Positions 17,382-24,163 of a DNA stretch of 58,554 nt are shown in pieces (the first letter of the stretch is position 1; each line of letters begins with the position of its first letter). The DNA comes from Oscillospiraceae bacterium (GTDB lineage: Bacteria; Bacillota; Clostridia; Oscillospirales; Ruminococcaceae). The notes below the pieces were generated by a model, which ran no database searches, was not told where the DNA came from, and saw only the letters and a list, made by a program, of their open reading frames with translations. A program made the position numbers and the translations under genes. The stretch covers positions 1-58,554 of the forward strand of contig JAQXGE010000022.1 in the NCBI GenBank assembly GCA_029006135.1. The letters are read 5' to 3'.

Positions 17382-17545
17382 TGAATACGCTCTTTTGTTG
17401 TGTGCCGCGTGGATCAGCCCCGATCCGCCGGAGAAGCAGGGTGAAATCCCCTCACAGTCCCGCTACTGTACAGTCAGATCGCCGGGCGGCGCACAGGGCT
17501 TCTTCACGATGGATGAGGAGGGCTGCTGTCTTTACAGGATAACTG
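17382..17545 (+). promoter_or_regulatory. Cobalamin (B12) riboswitch
   Basis: The hallmark B12-box region is present: GAAGCAGGGTGAAATCCC, then CACAGTCCCGCTACTGTA, preceded by TGTGCCGCG and followed by GCCGGGCGGC and CACGATGGATGAGG. It lies between a promoter and two genes consistent with corrinoid uptake. Confidence 0.9.
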
Positions 17546-17554
17546 TGCCCTTTT

Positions 17555-17580
17555 GCCATGGCAGAATGGCGTTTTTATTT
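17555..17580 (+). terminator. Probable regulatory terminator of the B12 riboswitch
   Basis: GCCAT (17555-17559) pairs with ATGGC (17566-17570), followed by GTTTTTATTTT. It lies just before the ribosome site AAAGGAG. The short stem may be extended by upstream pairing. Confidence 0.5.
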
Positions 17581-17611
17581 TGCAGAAAAATAAAGGAGTG
17601 TTTATAAACCA

Positions 17612-18022
17612 ATGGACAATCAGAAGAAAAAAAGCAACAAAAAAATAATTATTGCCATCGTTGCACTCATTGCTGCGATTGCAATTCTCCTGGGCATCTA
17701 CACAGTGACCCGCCCCGAGACGCAGGACGGAACCAAAACCATCACGGTGGACGTTGTGATGCTTGACGGAAGCGACAGTTCTTCCACCCTTACCACGGAC
17801 GAAGAATACCTGCGCGGCGCTCTTGAGGAAGCCGGCATGATTGAGGGCACCGAGAGCGAATACGGACTGTTTGTCACCACCGTGAACGGCGTGACAGCGG
17901 ACGACTCCAAACAGCAGTGGTGGTGCTTTACCAAGGGCGGCGAATCTCTGGAGACCGGCGTGGACACCACCCCGATTGCGGACGGTGACACCTTTGAAAT
18001 CACGCTGATGGAAGGCTACTGA
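17612..18022 (+). CDS. DUF4430 (transcobalamin C-terminal-like) membrane-anchored protein
   Basis: 136 residues. A Lys-rich N-terminus is followed by one membrane helix (about residues 12-32), then an extracellular domain of about 95 residues with TKTITVDVVMLDG, LRGALEEAGMI, YGLFVTTVNGV, QWWCFTKGGES and DGDTFEITLMEGY. This is the pattern of DUF4430, related to the C-terminal domain of vertebrate intrinsic factor/transcobalamin. Under a B12 riboswitch and overlapping the next gene by one base (TGATG), it probably captures corrinoid at the surface for the ECF component. That role is inference from context and family. Confidence 0.85.
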   Translation: MDNQKKKSNKKIIIAIVALIAAIAILLGIYTVTRPETQDGTKTITVDVVMLDGSDSSSTLTTDEEYLRGALEEAGMIEGTESEYGLFVTTVNGVTADDSKQQWWCFTKGGESLETGVDTTPIADGDTFEITLMEGY

Positions 18023-18522
18023 TGCCCCGCAGGCTGTCCACCCGGCAGATTGTGATGGCTGGGCTGATGGGCGCACTGCTCATGGTCCTCAAGGAGGTTC
18101 TGGCGCCGGTTCCGGGCATTGAACCCGTGTCCGCGCTCATCATCCTCTATACGCTGGAATTTCCCGTACTGGCGCCGTGGGCGATTGCGGTATTCGTTGT
18201 GCTGGAATTTGTGCTTTACGGGTTCGGGATGTGGAGTTGGATGTATTTGTACATCTGGCTGGTTCTCTATGCTGCGGTACGGTTCCTGCACGGCATGGAC
18301 AGCGCGCTCGGTTGGGCCGTGGTGAGCGGCGTATACGGACTGGCGTTTGGGGCACTTTGTGCGCCGGTCTATCTGTTTACCCAGGGTCCGGGCGGTGCGC
18401 TGGCATGGTGGATTGCCGGGATTCCTACCGACATTGGGCACTGCATCGGCAATTTCTGCGTGATGCTGCTCGTCTACCGCCCGCTGCGCCGGGTTTTTCA
18501 CCGTATTTCCGCACAGCTGTAA
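18022..18522 (+). CDS. ECF transporter S component, probably cobalamin/corrinoid specific
   Basis: 166 residues, about six hydrophobic helices. The N-terminal TRQIVMAGLMGALLMVLKEVLA includes the A-x-x-x-A-like helix by which S components contact EcfT. The remaining helices contain EFPVLAPWAIAVFVVLEF and IAGIPTDIGHCIGNF. Translationally coupled to the DUF4430 gene and downstream of a B12 riboswitch, it is best read as a CbrT-like B12 S component. The shared ECF ATPase module is not in the window. Confidence 0.8.
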   Translation: MPRRLSTRQIVMAGLMGALLMVLKEVLAPVPGIEPVSALIILYTLEFPVLAPWAIAVFVVLEFVLYGFGMWSWMYLYIWLVLYAAVRFLHGMDSALGWAVVSGVYGLAFGALCAPVYLFTQGPGGALAWWIAGIPTDIGHCIGNFCVMLLVYRPLRRVFHRISAQL

Positions 18523-18535
18523 AAGGAAGTATAAA

Positions 18536-18573
18536 GACAGCCGTCGTATCGTTTTGCGATGCGGCGGCTGTCC
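18536..18573 (+). terminator. Terminator of the corrinoid uptake operon
   Basis: GACAGCCGTCG (18536-18546) pairs with CGGCGGCTGTC (18562-18572); an inner ATCG/CGAT pair extends the stem. Confidence 0.75.
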
Positions 18574-18593
18574 TTATGTCTGTCTCTTTATAT

Positions 18594-18735
18594 AAAAGCC
18601 GGGGGCCGGCCTTATTGGTTGTCTGGCCTTCCGCCGACACCTGCCGCGATTGCGGCGGGCACTTCGCATGGCGAAAGGGCGCAGTGTTTTTGAATCGGGC
18701 TTCACAGCCCGAACTTTTTACTTCCTTGTTGCTAC
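18594..18735 (-). ncRNA. Candidate small structured RNA
   Basis: Between the converging corrinoid operon and metI there is no open frame. The minus strand shows a promoter (18742-18769) and then three tight hairpins: TCGGGCT/AGCCCGA (18695-18712, GUGA loop on this strand), TTCGC/GCGAA (18663-18675) and GCCGC/GCGGC (18643-18656). It ends with GCCGG/CCGGC (18598-18610) followed by TTTTATATA. The GNRA-type loop favours the minus strand. I do not recognise it as 6S, SRP, tmRNA or RNase P. The first hairpin could alternatively be a plus-strand terminator, as it is followed there by ACTTTTTAC. Confidence 0.4.
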
Positions 18736-18741
18736 GGTTTA

Positions 18742-18769
18742 AGTATACCGCCCCTTTATGGCAAAGCAA
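18742..18769 (-). promoter_or_regulatory. Promoter of the candidate small RNA
   Basis: Minus strand TTGCTT (18764-18769), 16 bp, TATACT (18742-18747). Confidence 0.5.
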
Positions 18770-18818
18770 TGAAAGAGTTATAAACGATTTGGTAAAATTT
18801 GGTGAACAAAAATTGAAC

Positions 18819-18844
18819 AGCCCCCTGCCTGACGGCAGAGGGCT
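18819..18844 (-). terminator. Terminator of the metQ-metN-metI operon
   Basis: AGCCC-x-CTGCC (18819-18829) pairs with GGCAG-x-GGGCT (18834-18844); on the minus strand a T-run follows after GTTCAA. Confidence 0.7.
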
Positions 18845-18858
18845 AAAATGTGCTGTAA

Positions 18859-19557
18859 TTATTTGCGCAGGCGCTTATCGCATTTCTGGGCGAGGCGGGT
18901 TCCGAAAGACTGGAACACCTGCACCAGCACGACCAGCAATGCCGTGGCAAAAATTTCAAGAATCAGATTGTAGCGGTAGTAACCGTAGTTGATGGCCACC
19001 TTGCCGAGACCGCCGCCGCCGATAATGCCGGCCATAGCGCCGTATCCAAGGATAGTCGTGGCGGCAATCGTCGCGTTGGCAATCAGGCTGGGCAGGCTTT
19101 CGGGAATCATGACCTTGAGGATAATCTGCATCGGGGTTGCGCCCATGCTCTGAGCGGCTTCAACGACACCGGCATCCACCTCGCGGATGCTCGTTTCCAC
19201 CAGACGGGAAACAAACGGGAAGGACGCAATGACAAGCGGCACAATGGCAGCCACCGTACCGATGGACGTACCCACAATCATGCGGGAGAGCGGAATGACG
19301 ATGATCATCAAAATCAGGAACGGCACGCTGCGAAGCATATTGATAAAGCCGTTCAGCAGCTTCATGAACCAGCGCGGCAGGGGGCAGATGGAGCCCTTTT
19401 CCCCTACCACGAGCAGCACACCGAGCGGCAGACCGATGGCAAGCGCCAGCAGTGTGGAGATAACAGTGGAGTAGAAAGTTTCCCAAGTTTCCATCGGGAT
19501 GGTGGGCAGAACTTCAAGGAAGGTCTGCCAGTCCTTTGATGCAAAAAACTCTGCCAT
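18859..19557 (-). CDS. metI: D/L-methionine ABC transporter permease
   Basis: 232 residues, five or six membrane helices. MetI-type motifs include ETFYSTVISTLLALAIGLPLG near the N-terminus and the EAA loop VVEAAQSMGATPMQIILKVMIPE, which docks onto the ATPase, followed by ATTILGYGAMAGIIGGGGLG. The start codon overlaps the metN stop by one base (TAATG), so the two are coupled. Imports methionine together with MetN and MetQ. Last gene of the operon. Confidence 0.94.
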   Translation of the reverse strand: MAEFFASKDWQTFLEVLPTIPMETWETFYSTVISTLLALAIGLPLGVLLVVGEKGSICPLPRWFMKLLNGFINMLRSVPFLILMIIVIPLSRMIVGTSIGTVAAIVPLVIASFPFVSRLVETSIREVDAGVVEAAQSMGATPMQIILKVMIPESLPSLIANATIAATTILGYGAMAGIIGGGGLGKVAINYGYYRYNLILEIFATALLVVLVQVFQSFGTRLAQKCDKRLRK

Positions 19558-20558
19558 TATTCTTCCACCTCCTCGCAGGAAATTCCGGGATAACTGCGGA
19601 TATAGGCGAGCGCTTTCTCGGCCTCCGCATCATTTTCGGGCAGGGCGAGCAGCATACTGCCCAGCGTCTGGCCGTTGACAAGGCGGGTATCGGCGGACAC
19701 AATCGAGACGAGCGCACCGCATTCAATGGCGAGACTGGCAACAAGCGGCTTGTCGGTCGTCTGGGTGCCGTTGAAGGCCACACGGACCATCCGCCGTCCG
19801 GGCAGGAGTTCATGTTCGGGCGTACCTGAAGGGAACACGAGGCGCTTGGCGGCCTCGGAATGGGGATTGGAGAAGATTGCGCTCACCGGCCCCTGCTCCA
19901 CAACCGTGCCGTTGTCAAGGATGGCAACGTTGTTGCAGACCTGCTCCACAACGCTCATCTGGTGGGTGATGATGACCACCGTGATGCCAAGTTCGCGGTT
20001 GATCTTCTGAATCAGCTGCAGGATGGACTGGGTGGTCTTGGGGTCGAGCGCGCTGGTCGCCTCATCGCAGAGCAGCACCTTGGGATCGGTTGCAAGGGCG
20101 CGGGCGATGGCGATGCGCTGTTTCTGACCGCCGGAAAGCTGAGCAGGGTAAGCCTCTGCCTTGTCAGGCAGGCCGACGAGTTCCAGAAGTTCCCGGGCGC
20201 GGGCTTCGGCCTTGGACTTTTCCACGCCGGCCAGCTCCATGGGGAAACAGATGTTCTTCAGGCAATTGCGCTGCATGAGCAGGTTGAACTGCTGGAAGAT
20301 CATCGTGATTTCCCGTCTTGCGGCGCGCAGCTCCGCAGGCTTCAGGTCCTGCATCCGGCGGCCGTGGACGGTCACGCTGCCCTCATCCGGGCGCTCAAGC
20401 ATATTGATACAGCGCACCAGCGTGGATTTGCCGGCGCCGGACATACCGATAATGCCGTAGATGTCTCCATCGGCAATCTCCAGGTTGATGTCATTGAGCG
20501 CCACAAGCGTACCGGAGGCCGTGTCGAAGCGCTTTGTCAGGTGTTCGATCTGGATCAT
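19557..20558 (-). CDS. metN: Methionine ABC transporter ATP-binding protein
   Basis: 333 residues from ATG 20558, behind TTAAGGAGAAGTG; the longer frame starting at 20579 overruns this ribosome site. Walker A GMSGAGKSTL, signature LSGGQKQRIAIARAL and Walker B VLLCDEATSALD are intact. The C-terminal 90 residues form the NIL/ACT-like domain that binds methionine and inhibits transport in MetN proteins, giving feedback at protein level in addition to the leader attenuator upstream of metQ. Confidence 0.95.
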   Translation of the reverse strand: MIQIEHLTKRFDTASGTLVALNDINLEIADGDIYGIIGMSGAGKSTLVRCINMLERPDEGSVTVHGRRMQDLKPAELRAARREITMIFQQFNLLMQRNCLKNICFPMELAGVEKSKAEARARELLELVGLPDKAEAYPAQLSGGQKQRIAIARALATDPKVLLCDEATSALDPKTTQSILQLIQKINRELGITVVIITHQMSVVEQVCNNVAILDNGTVVEQGPVSAIFSNPHSEAAKRLVFPSGTPEHELLPGRRMVRVAFNGTQTTDKPLVASLAIECGALVSIVSADTRLVNGQTLGSMLLALPENDAEAEKALAYIRSYPGISCEEVEE

Positions 20559-20632
20559 TTCACTTCTCCTTAACCCCAAAATTCCCTGCGCCGGTCAGGG
20601 CGCAGGGGAGCATTTCAGGTCTTGTTCAGAAA

Positions 20633-21577
20633 TCAGAAAATAGCAACCACAGCGCCGTCATAGGTGGCGTTGATGTAGTCCTTGACGGCCTGGCTGGTCA
20701 GAGCGGCAGCGAGAGCCTTGATGGCGGGGTTCTCCTCGTTGCCTTCCTTGACGACGAGAATGTTGGCGTAAGTCTGAGCGGCTTCGCTGGAGGCATCCTC
20801 CACGGCGATGGCGTCCTTGCCGACGGAGAAGCCGGCTTCCTGTGCGTAGTTGCCGTTGATGACAGCATAATCCACATCGGCGAGGGTGCGGGGCAGCTGA
20901 GCGGCTTCCATCTCAACAATCTCAACGTTGTGGGGGTTCTCGATGATATCGTTCTTGGTAGCGGTCAGGCCAGCGCCTTCCTTGACGGTGATGATGCCCT
21001 GAGCGGAGAGCAGCTGCAGAGCGCGGGCTTCGTTGGTGGTATCGTTGGGAACGGCAATCTTGGCGCCCTCAGGCAGTTCTTCCAGGGTCTTGGTCTTGCC
21101 CGGGTAGAGGCCGAACGGCTCGTAGTGGATCGCCGCCACGCTCACAAGGTGGGTGCCGTTTTCGGCATTGAAGTTCTCAAGGTAGGGACCATGCTGGAAG
21201 TAGTTGGCATCGACCTCACCATTCTCGGTCACGAGGTTGGGCTGGACGTAGTCGGTAAATTCCTTGATTTCCAGCGTGATGTCAGCCTTGGCGAGAATAT
21301 CTTTGGCAACGTTCAGAATTTCGGCATGAGGCACCGGGGAGGCAGCCACCGTGATGGTGGTGCCGGCCAGAGCGGCGTAGTCAACAGTGGCATCGTAGCC
21401 ATCGCCGGTGAAATCAGCGGCAGCCTCGGAGGAAGCGGCCTCGGAGGAAGCGGCCTCAGAAGAAACAGCCTCGGAAGAGGCGGGCTCAGAGGAGGCGGCA
21501 GAGGAAGCGGTGGAACCGCAGGCAGCCAGGCTCAGGGTCAGCGTTGCGGCGAGCAGAGCAGAAAGAAACTTTTTCAT
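20633..21577 (-). CDS. metQ: Methionine-binding lipoprotein
   Basis: 314 residues; ATG 21577 after AAAGGAGAT. The signal peptide ends in TLSLAACGS (lipobox). A linker made of repeated SSEAA units (about residues 25-50) leads to the NlpA/MetQ solute-binding domain: GTTITVAASPVPHAEIL, FTDYVQPN, NYFQHGPYLENFN, IAVPNDTTNEARAL and VDYAVINGNYAQEAG. It delivers methionine to MetI/MetN. Unusually for the family it comes first in the operon. A leader of about 375 nt upstream holds a regulatory peptide and a terminator. Confidence 0.94.
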   Translation of the reverse strand: MKKFLSALLAATLTLSLAACGSTASSAASSEPASSEAVSSEAASSEAASSEAAADFTGDGYDATVDYAALAGTTITVAASPVPHAEILNVAKDILAKADITLEIKEFTDYVQPNLVTENGEVDANYFQHGPYLENFNAENGTHLVSVAAIHYEPFGLYPGKTKTLEELPEGAKIAVPNDTTNEARALQLLSAQGIITVKEGAGLTATKNDIIENPHNVEIVEMEAAQLPRTLADVDYAVINGNYAQEAGFSVGKDAIAVEDASSEAAQTYANILVVKEGNEENPAIKALAAALTSQAVKDYINATYDGAVVAIF

Positions 21578-21684
21578 GATCAAATCTCCTTTATAATTGT
21601 TTGGACAGTCTTTTGTTTTGTGTTTGGGCTGTACAGCGAGCTTGCGGGGCGCTGTGCGGCCCAAAGTCATGGCGGGTACTCCCC

Positions 21685-21744
21685 TCAAAGCACCGTTTTG
21701 CACATTCGCACCCCGGGCTGTCCACATTTGGGGCTGTAGTTCAT
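21685..21744 (-). CDS. Second leader mini-ORF between attenuator and metQ
   Basis: 19 codons from ATG 21744, preceded by a very strong AAAGGAGGGAAGGG. The product (MNYSPKCGQPG...MCKTVL) contains two Cys and an internal Met. It lies after the intrinsic terminator, so it is translated only when transcription reads through. It is too small to be enzymatic; it could be a second sensor or a ribosome-loading site. No homologue is known to me. Confidence 0.4.
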   Translation of the reverse strand: MNYSPKCGQPGVRMCKTVL

Positions 21745-21768
21745 AGCCCTTCCCTCCTTTCAGGTAAA

Positions 21769-21804
21769 CAAAAAGAGCGGAACACCGCTCCGGCGTTCCG
21801 CTCT
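21769..21804 (-). terminator. Attenuator terminator in the metQ leader
   Basis: On the minus strand AGAGCGGAAC (21795-21804) pairs with GTTCCGCTCT (21774-21783), followed by TTTTTGTTT. It starts 17 nt after the stop of the Met/Cys-rich leader peptide. Its loop segment GCCGGAGC (21787-21794 on the plus strand as GCTCCGGC) is exactly complementary to a segment inside the leader-peptide gene. Confidence 0.8.
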
Positions 21805-21820
21805 GTGTTTGCCTCAGGCG

Positions 21821-21913
21821 TTAAAAACGCACAGGACAAGCAAGCGCAGGCTGCCGGAGCATACTGCACATGCACATCATCATGCCATCACGGCGTTCAA
21901 AAATATTAGTCAT
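21821..21913 (-). CDS. Met/Cys-rich leader peptide controlling metQ-metN-metI
   Basis: 30 codons from ATG 21913, behind GGGAAAGGAAG and about 40 nt after a consensus promoter. Residues 11-18 read MMMCMCSM, a run of five Met and two Cys codons in eight, with two more Cys-region residues later (LACP). The run ends exactly where GCTCCGGC (plus coordinates 21853-21860) begins, and that segment can pair with the terminator loop. This is the layout of an amino-acid attenuator. A ribosome stalled for Met-tRNA or Cys-tRNA would leave the antiterminator segment free and permit expression of the methionine transporter. No S-box or T-box was seen in the leader. Confidence 0.7.
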   Translation of the reverse strand: MTNIFERRDGMMMCMCSMLRQPALACPVRF

Positions 21914-21960
21914 GACGGCACTTCCTTTCCCTGTGGCGTTTTGTGAATTGCTATGGCGAC

Positions 21961-21989
21961 AGTATAGTCTTTTTCCGCCGCGATGTCAA
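21961..21989 (-). promoter_or_regulatory. Promoter of the metQ leader/operon
   Basis: Minus strand consensus TTGACA (21984-21989), 17 bp, TATACT (21961-21966). Confidence 0.8.
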
Positions 21990-22004
21990 GCGCTTTCCCA
22001 AAAA

Positions 22005-22020
22005 TTGTGAATTCCCACAA
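22005..22020. promoter_or_regulatory. Possible Rrf2 operator in the metQ/rrf2 intergenic region
   Basis: Inverted repeat TTGTG (22005-22009), 6 bp, CACAA (22016-22020), lying between the two divergent promoters. A binding site for the adjacent Rrf2 regulator is plausible by position only. Confidence 0.3.
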
Positions 22021-22047
22021 ACTTTGTAGGAAAGTTGCTTTACTCCC

Positions 22048-22076
22048 TTGCCCGGATGACAAAAATCTGCTATGAT
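22048..22076 (+). promoter_or_regulatory. Promoter of the Rrf2 regulator gene
   Basis: TTGCCC (22048-22053), 17 bp, TATGAT (22071-22076). Confidence 0.5.
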
Positions 22077-22109
22077 GAGGAAAACAAATCCAGGAGGAAG
22101 GCAGCATCC

Positions 22110-22529
22110 ATGAAGTTTTCAACCAAAGACCGGTATGCACTGCGACTCATGGTAGAGCTGGCAAACAATAAACCGGAGGAATATCTTCCGCTCAAAGCCG
22201 TAGCGGACAGTCAGAACATCAGCGCCAAGTATCTGGAACAGATTGTCTCTCCTCTGTCCCGGGCCGGGCTGGTGGAGAGCGGGCGCGGCAGTCAGGGCGG
22301 TTACCGCCTGACCCGCCCCGCCGCATCCATCACAGCAGGGGATATCCTGCGGGCGGTGGAGGGCGAGATTGTGCCCATCCCGTGCCTGGCTTCCTCCGCC
22401 GGGGACTGCCCGCGCCGCAGCAAATGTGAGACGCTGGGGTTCTGGGCCGGGCTGAATGACGTCATTAACAACTACCTGGACGGTGTGACGCTCGAGCAGC
22501 TGCGCGGCGTCTCGCTGGAAGAGCCTTAA
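22110..22529 (+). CDS. Rrf2 family transcriptional regulator (CymR/IscR-like)
   Basis: 139 residues; ATG 22110 after CCAGGAGGAAGG. The N-terminus MKFSTKDRYALRLMVELA and the winged helix SQNISAKYLEQIVSPLSRAGLVESGRGSQGGYRL are typical Rrf2. Three Cys (CLASSAGDC, then CPRRSKC) lie where IscR/NsrR bind a cluster, but the spacing is C-x7-C-x5-C, so Fe-S binding is possible, not certain. Divergence from the methionine transporter suggests a CymR-like role in sulfur-amino-acid control, or an IscR-like role. Confidence 0.88.
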   Translation: MKFSTKDRYALRLMVELANNKPEEYLPLKAVADSQNISAKYLEQIVSPLSRAGLVESGRGSQGGYRLTRPAASITAGDILRAVEGEIVPIPCLASSAGDCPRRSKCETLGFWAGLNDVINNYLDGVTLEQLRGVSLEEP

Positions 22530-22551
22530 CAGCATACGGTAAAAAATAACA

Positions 22552-22596
22552 AAAACCGGCGTCCCTTGCCTTTGTCTGGGCAGGAACGCCGGTTTT
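22552..22596. terminator. Bidirectional terminator
   Basis: AAAACCGGCGT (22552-22562) pairs with ACGCCGGTTTT (22586-22596), with GCC/GGC inside. It serves the Rrf2 gene and the convergent SGNH hydrolase gene. Confidence 0.85.
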
Positions 22597-22609
22597 GCTG
22601 ATTCAGGTG

Positions 22610-23971
22610 TCAGGAAATTTCATCCGTTGGGGCGCTGTCTGCCTCAGCAGAAGAGTCCGGGGTGGTATCCCCTGCGTTCTTATAATTCGGATCCTCAGCG
22701 CCGCAATTCGTACAGACGCCGTTGACATAGTTGTGACCAGTCGGATTCACATAGCTGTCGCGGTAATCCTTGGAAGGATCCTCATTGCAGTGGTGAAGGG
22801 TGTATCCCTGCTCGGTGCAGGTAGGTGCGATAACTTCATCCCAGTAAGTCAATACCGGCTCCGGGCTGGCAGTGGGCTCTGCGGTCGGCGTGGGGGACGG
22901 TGTGGCAGTCGGCGTCGCGGTCGGGGTAGGACTCAGGGTTGCAGTGGGAGTTGCGGTGGGAGTTGCAGTTGGCGTAGCTGTGGGTTCCGGCTCCTCGGTA
23001 GGCTCCGGTTCGCGGGTCGGCTCCGGTGTCGCCGCCACGGAAGGCATCACGCTGACATCCTTATCACCAATGTGCGCCGGGGCCGAGGTGAGGGTGGGAC
23101 GGTCATCCTCGGTGATATAGCTGTGGGTGCGAATATAATCAAACATCACATCCATGGCGGCAGAAGTGAGATGAATCCCGTCACTGCTCTCCACATAGCC
23201 ATTCTTTGCATAGCCGGTGGAGGAATCCTTGAGCACCTCGGCGCTGTTGAGGAACTTCCAATCATTCTCCTGACACAGTTCCACAAGTGCCTGGTTGTAT
23301 TCATCCAGCTGGGTCTGGGTCAGACGGGAGTTGGAGTGTTTCTGTCCGATCGGCGGGATAGAATTCACGATGATATCCACGCTCGGGTAGGCCTGAACGA
23401 TGGCGCGGATGCCCTCAGCGTAGTTTTCGGCAAAGCTGGCAGCAGAATAGCTCGGGTCAAGGTCATTGGTGCCAAACGTCAGGATTACGCGGCGGGGCTG
23501 CATGATGGCCACCGCCTGAGGCATCGTTTTATAGCTGCTGTACCCCGAGAACTGAACACAGGCATAGCTGGCCAGCGAACGGGCCGACATTCCCACCGAG
23601 CCGATGGCATTGTCATAGGAGCAGTAATCGAACATCCGGTACATCCGGGCGGTATTGGAATCGCCAAGGAACAGTGTCTCATCAATATAACTCTGCCCGG
23701 CGTCGTCCGTCTGTGCAAGGATGGTGGAGCTGTACTCTTCGGTATTTATGGTATTTTCATCTTTATTGTAGCCGCTCTCACTCACCATGGATGAGGAGGA
23801 GACAGAGTCAGTCTCCTCCTTTTCAGCCGCAGAGAGATCACCGCGCACAATAAAAAAAGCGGCAATCACCGTGAAGAACAGTGCGGCACAGCAAAGCGCC
23901 AGCACAAAATACATTCGCTCTCTTTGATCAAGACCGGCCCAAAAACCCGGTCCATTTTTCTTTTTAGCCAT
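22610..23971 (-). CDS. Membrane-anchored SGNH hydrolase with Thr-Pro linker and C-terminal Cys-rich repeat
   Basis: 453 residues from ATG 23971 (AAAGGA 6 nt upstream). One membrane helix at about residues 20-45. The SGNH/GDSL hydrolase domain (about 100-300) has GDSNT with the nucleophile Ser, TFGTND and DGIHLT with the catalytic Asp/His. A low-complexity linker of T-A-T-P and E-P-T repeats (about 325-385) follows, then CTEQGYTLHHC...GHNYVNGVCTNCG, a small Cys-pair domain often repeated in gut Firmicute surface proteins. A wall-polysaccharide or peptidoglycan deacetylase/esterase is the most likely role. Confidence 0.85.
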   Translation of the reverse strand: MAKKKNGPGFWAGLDQRERMYFVLALCCAALFFTVIAAFFIVRGDLSAAEKEETDSVSSSSMVSESGYNKDENTINTEEYSSTILAQTDDAGQSYIDETLFLGDSNTARMYRMFDYCSYDNAIGSVGMSARSLASYACVQFSGYSSYKTMPQAVAIMQPRRVILTFGTNDLDPSYSAASFAENYAEGIRAIVQAYPSVDIIVNSIPPIGQKHSNSRLTQTQLDEYNQALVELCQENDWKFLNSAEVLKDSSTGYAKNGYVESSDGIHLTSAAMDVMFDYIRTHSYITEDDRPTLTSAPAHIGDKDVSVMPSVAATPEPTREPEPTEEPEPTATPTATPTATPTATLSPTPTATPTATPSPTPTAEPTASPEPVLTYWDEVIAPTCTEQGYTLHHCNEDPSKDYRDSYVNPTGHNYVNGVCTNCGAEDPNYKNAGDTTPDSSAEADSAPTDEIS

Positions 23972-24109
23972 GCTCAATCCTTTCCGTTGTCTCTATCCTT
24001 AAGGCTCCGGTGCAGTGCCGGAACGTTTATGTATTTTCGTATAAAGAGTATTTTACACCATTCTGTCTCATTTCACCAGTGGTTTTCTTGTTTTTCATAT
24101 TTTTTGCAC

Positions 24110-24139
24110 AAAAAAAGCACCTGCCATTTAGACAGGTGC
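24110..24139 (-). terminator. Terminator of the ECF S component gene
   Basis: GCACCTG (24117-24123) pairs with CAGGTGC (24133-24139); on the minus strand a run of seven T follows. Confidence 0.85.
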
Positions 24140-24163
24140 CACAAGATACAACAAAAGTAACTC

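Noticed and set aside
20534-21739. 401-codon plus-strand frame opposite metQ
   Set aside because: Shadow of the metQ codon pattern (SSEAA repeats read as Gly/Ser runs); no independent evidence.
21580-21955. S-box (SAM) or T-box riboswitch in the metQ leader
   Set aside because: No S-box core and no T-box sequence AGGGTGGNACCGCG could be found; the leader-peptide attenuator explains the layout better.
22872-23120. Short tandem DNA repeats suggestive of a CRISPR or VNTR array
   Set aside because: They encode the Thr-Pro linker of the SGNH hydrolase in frame; there are no repeat-spacer units.
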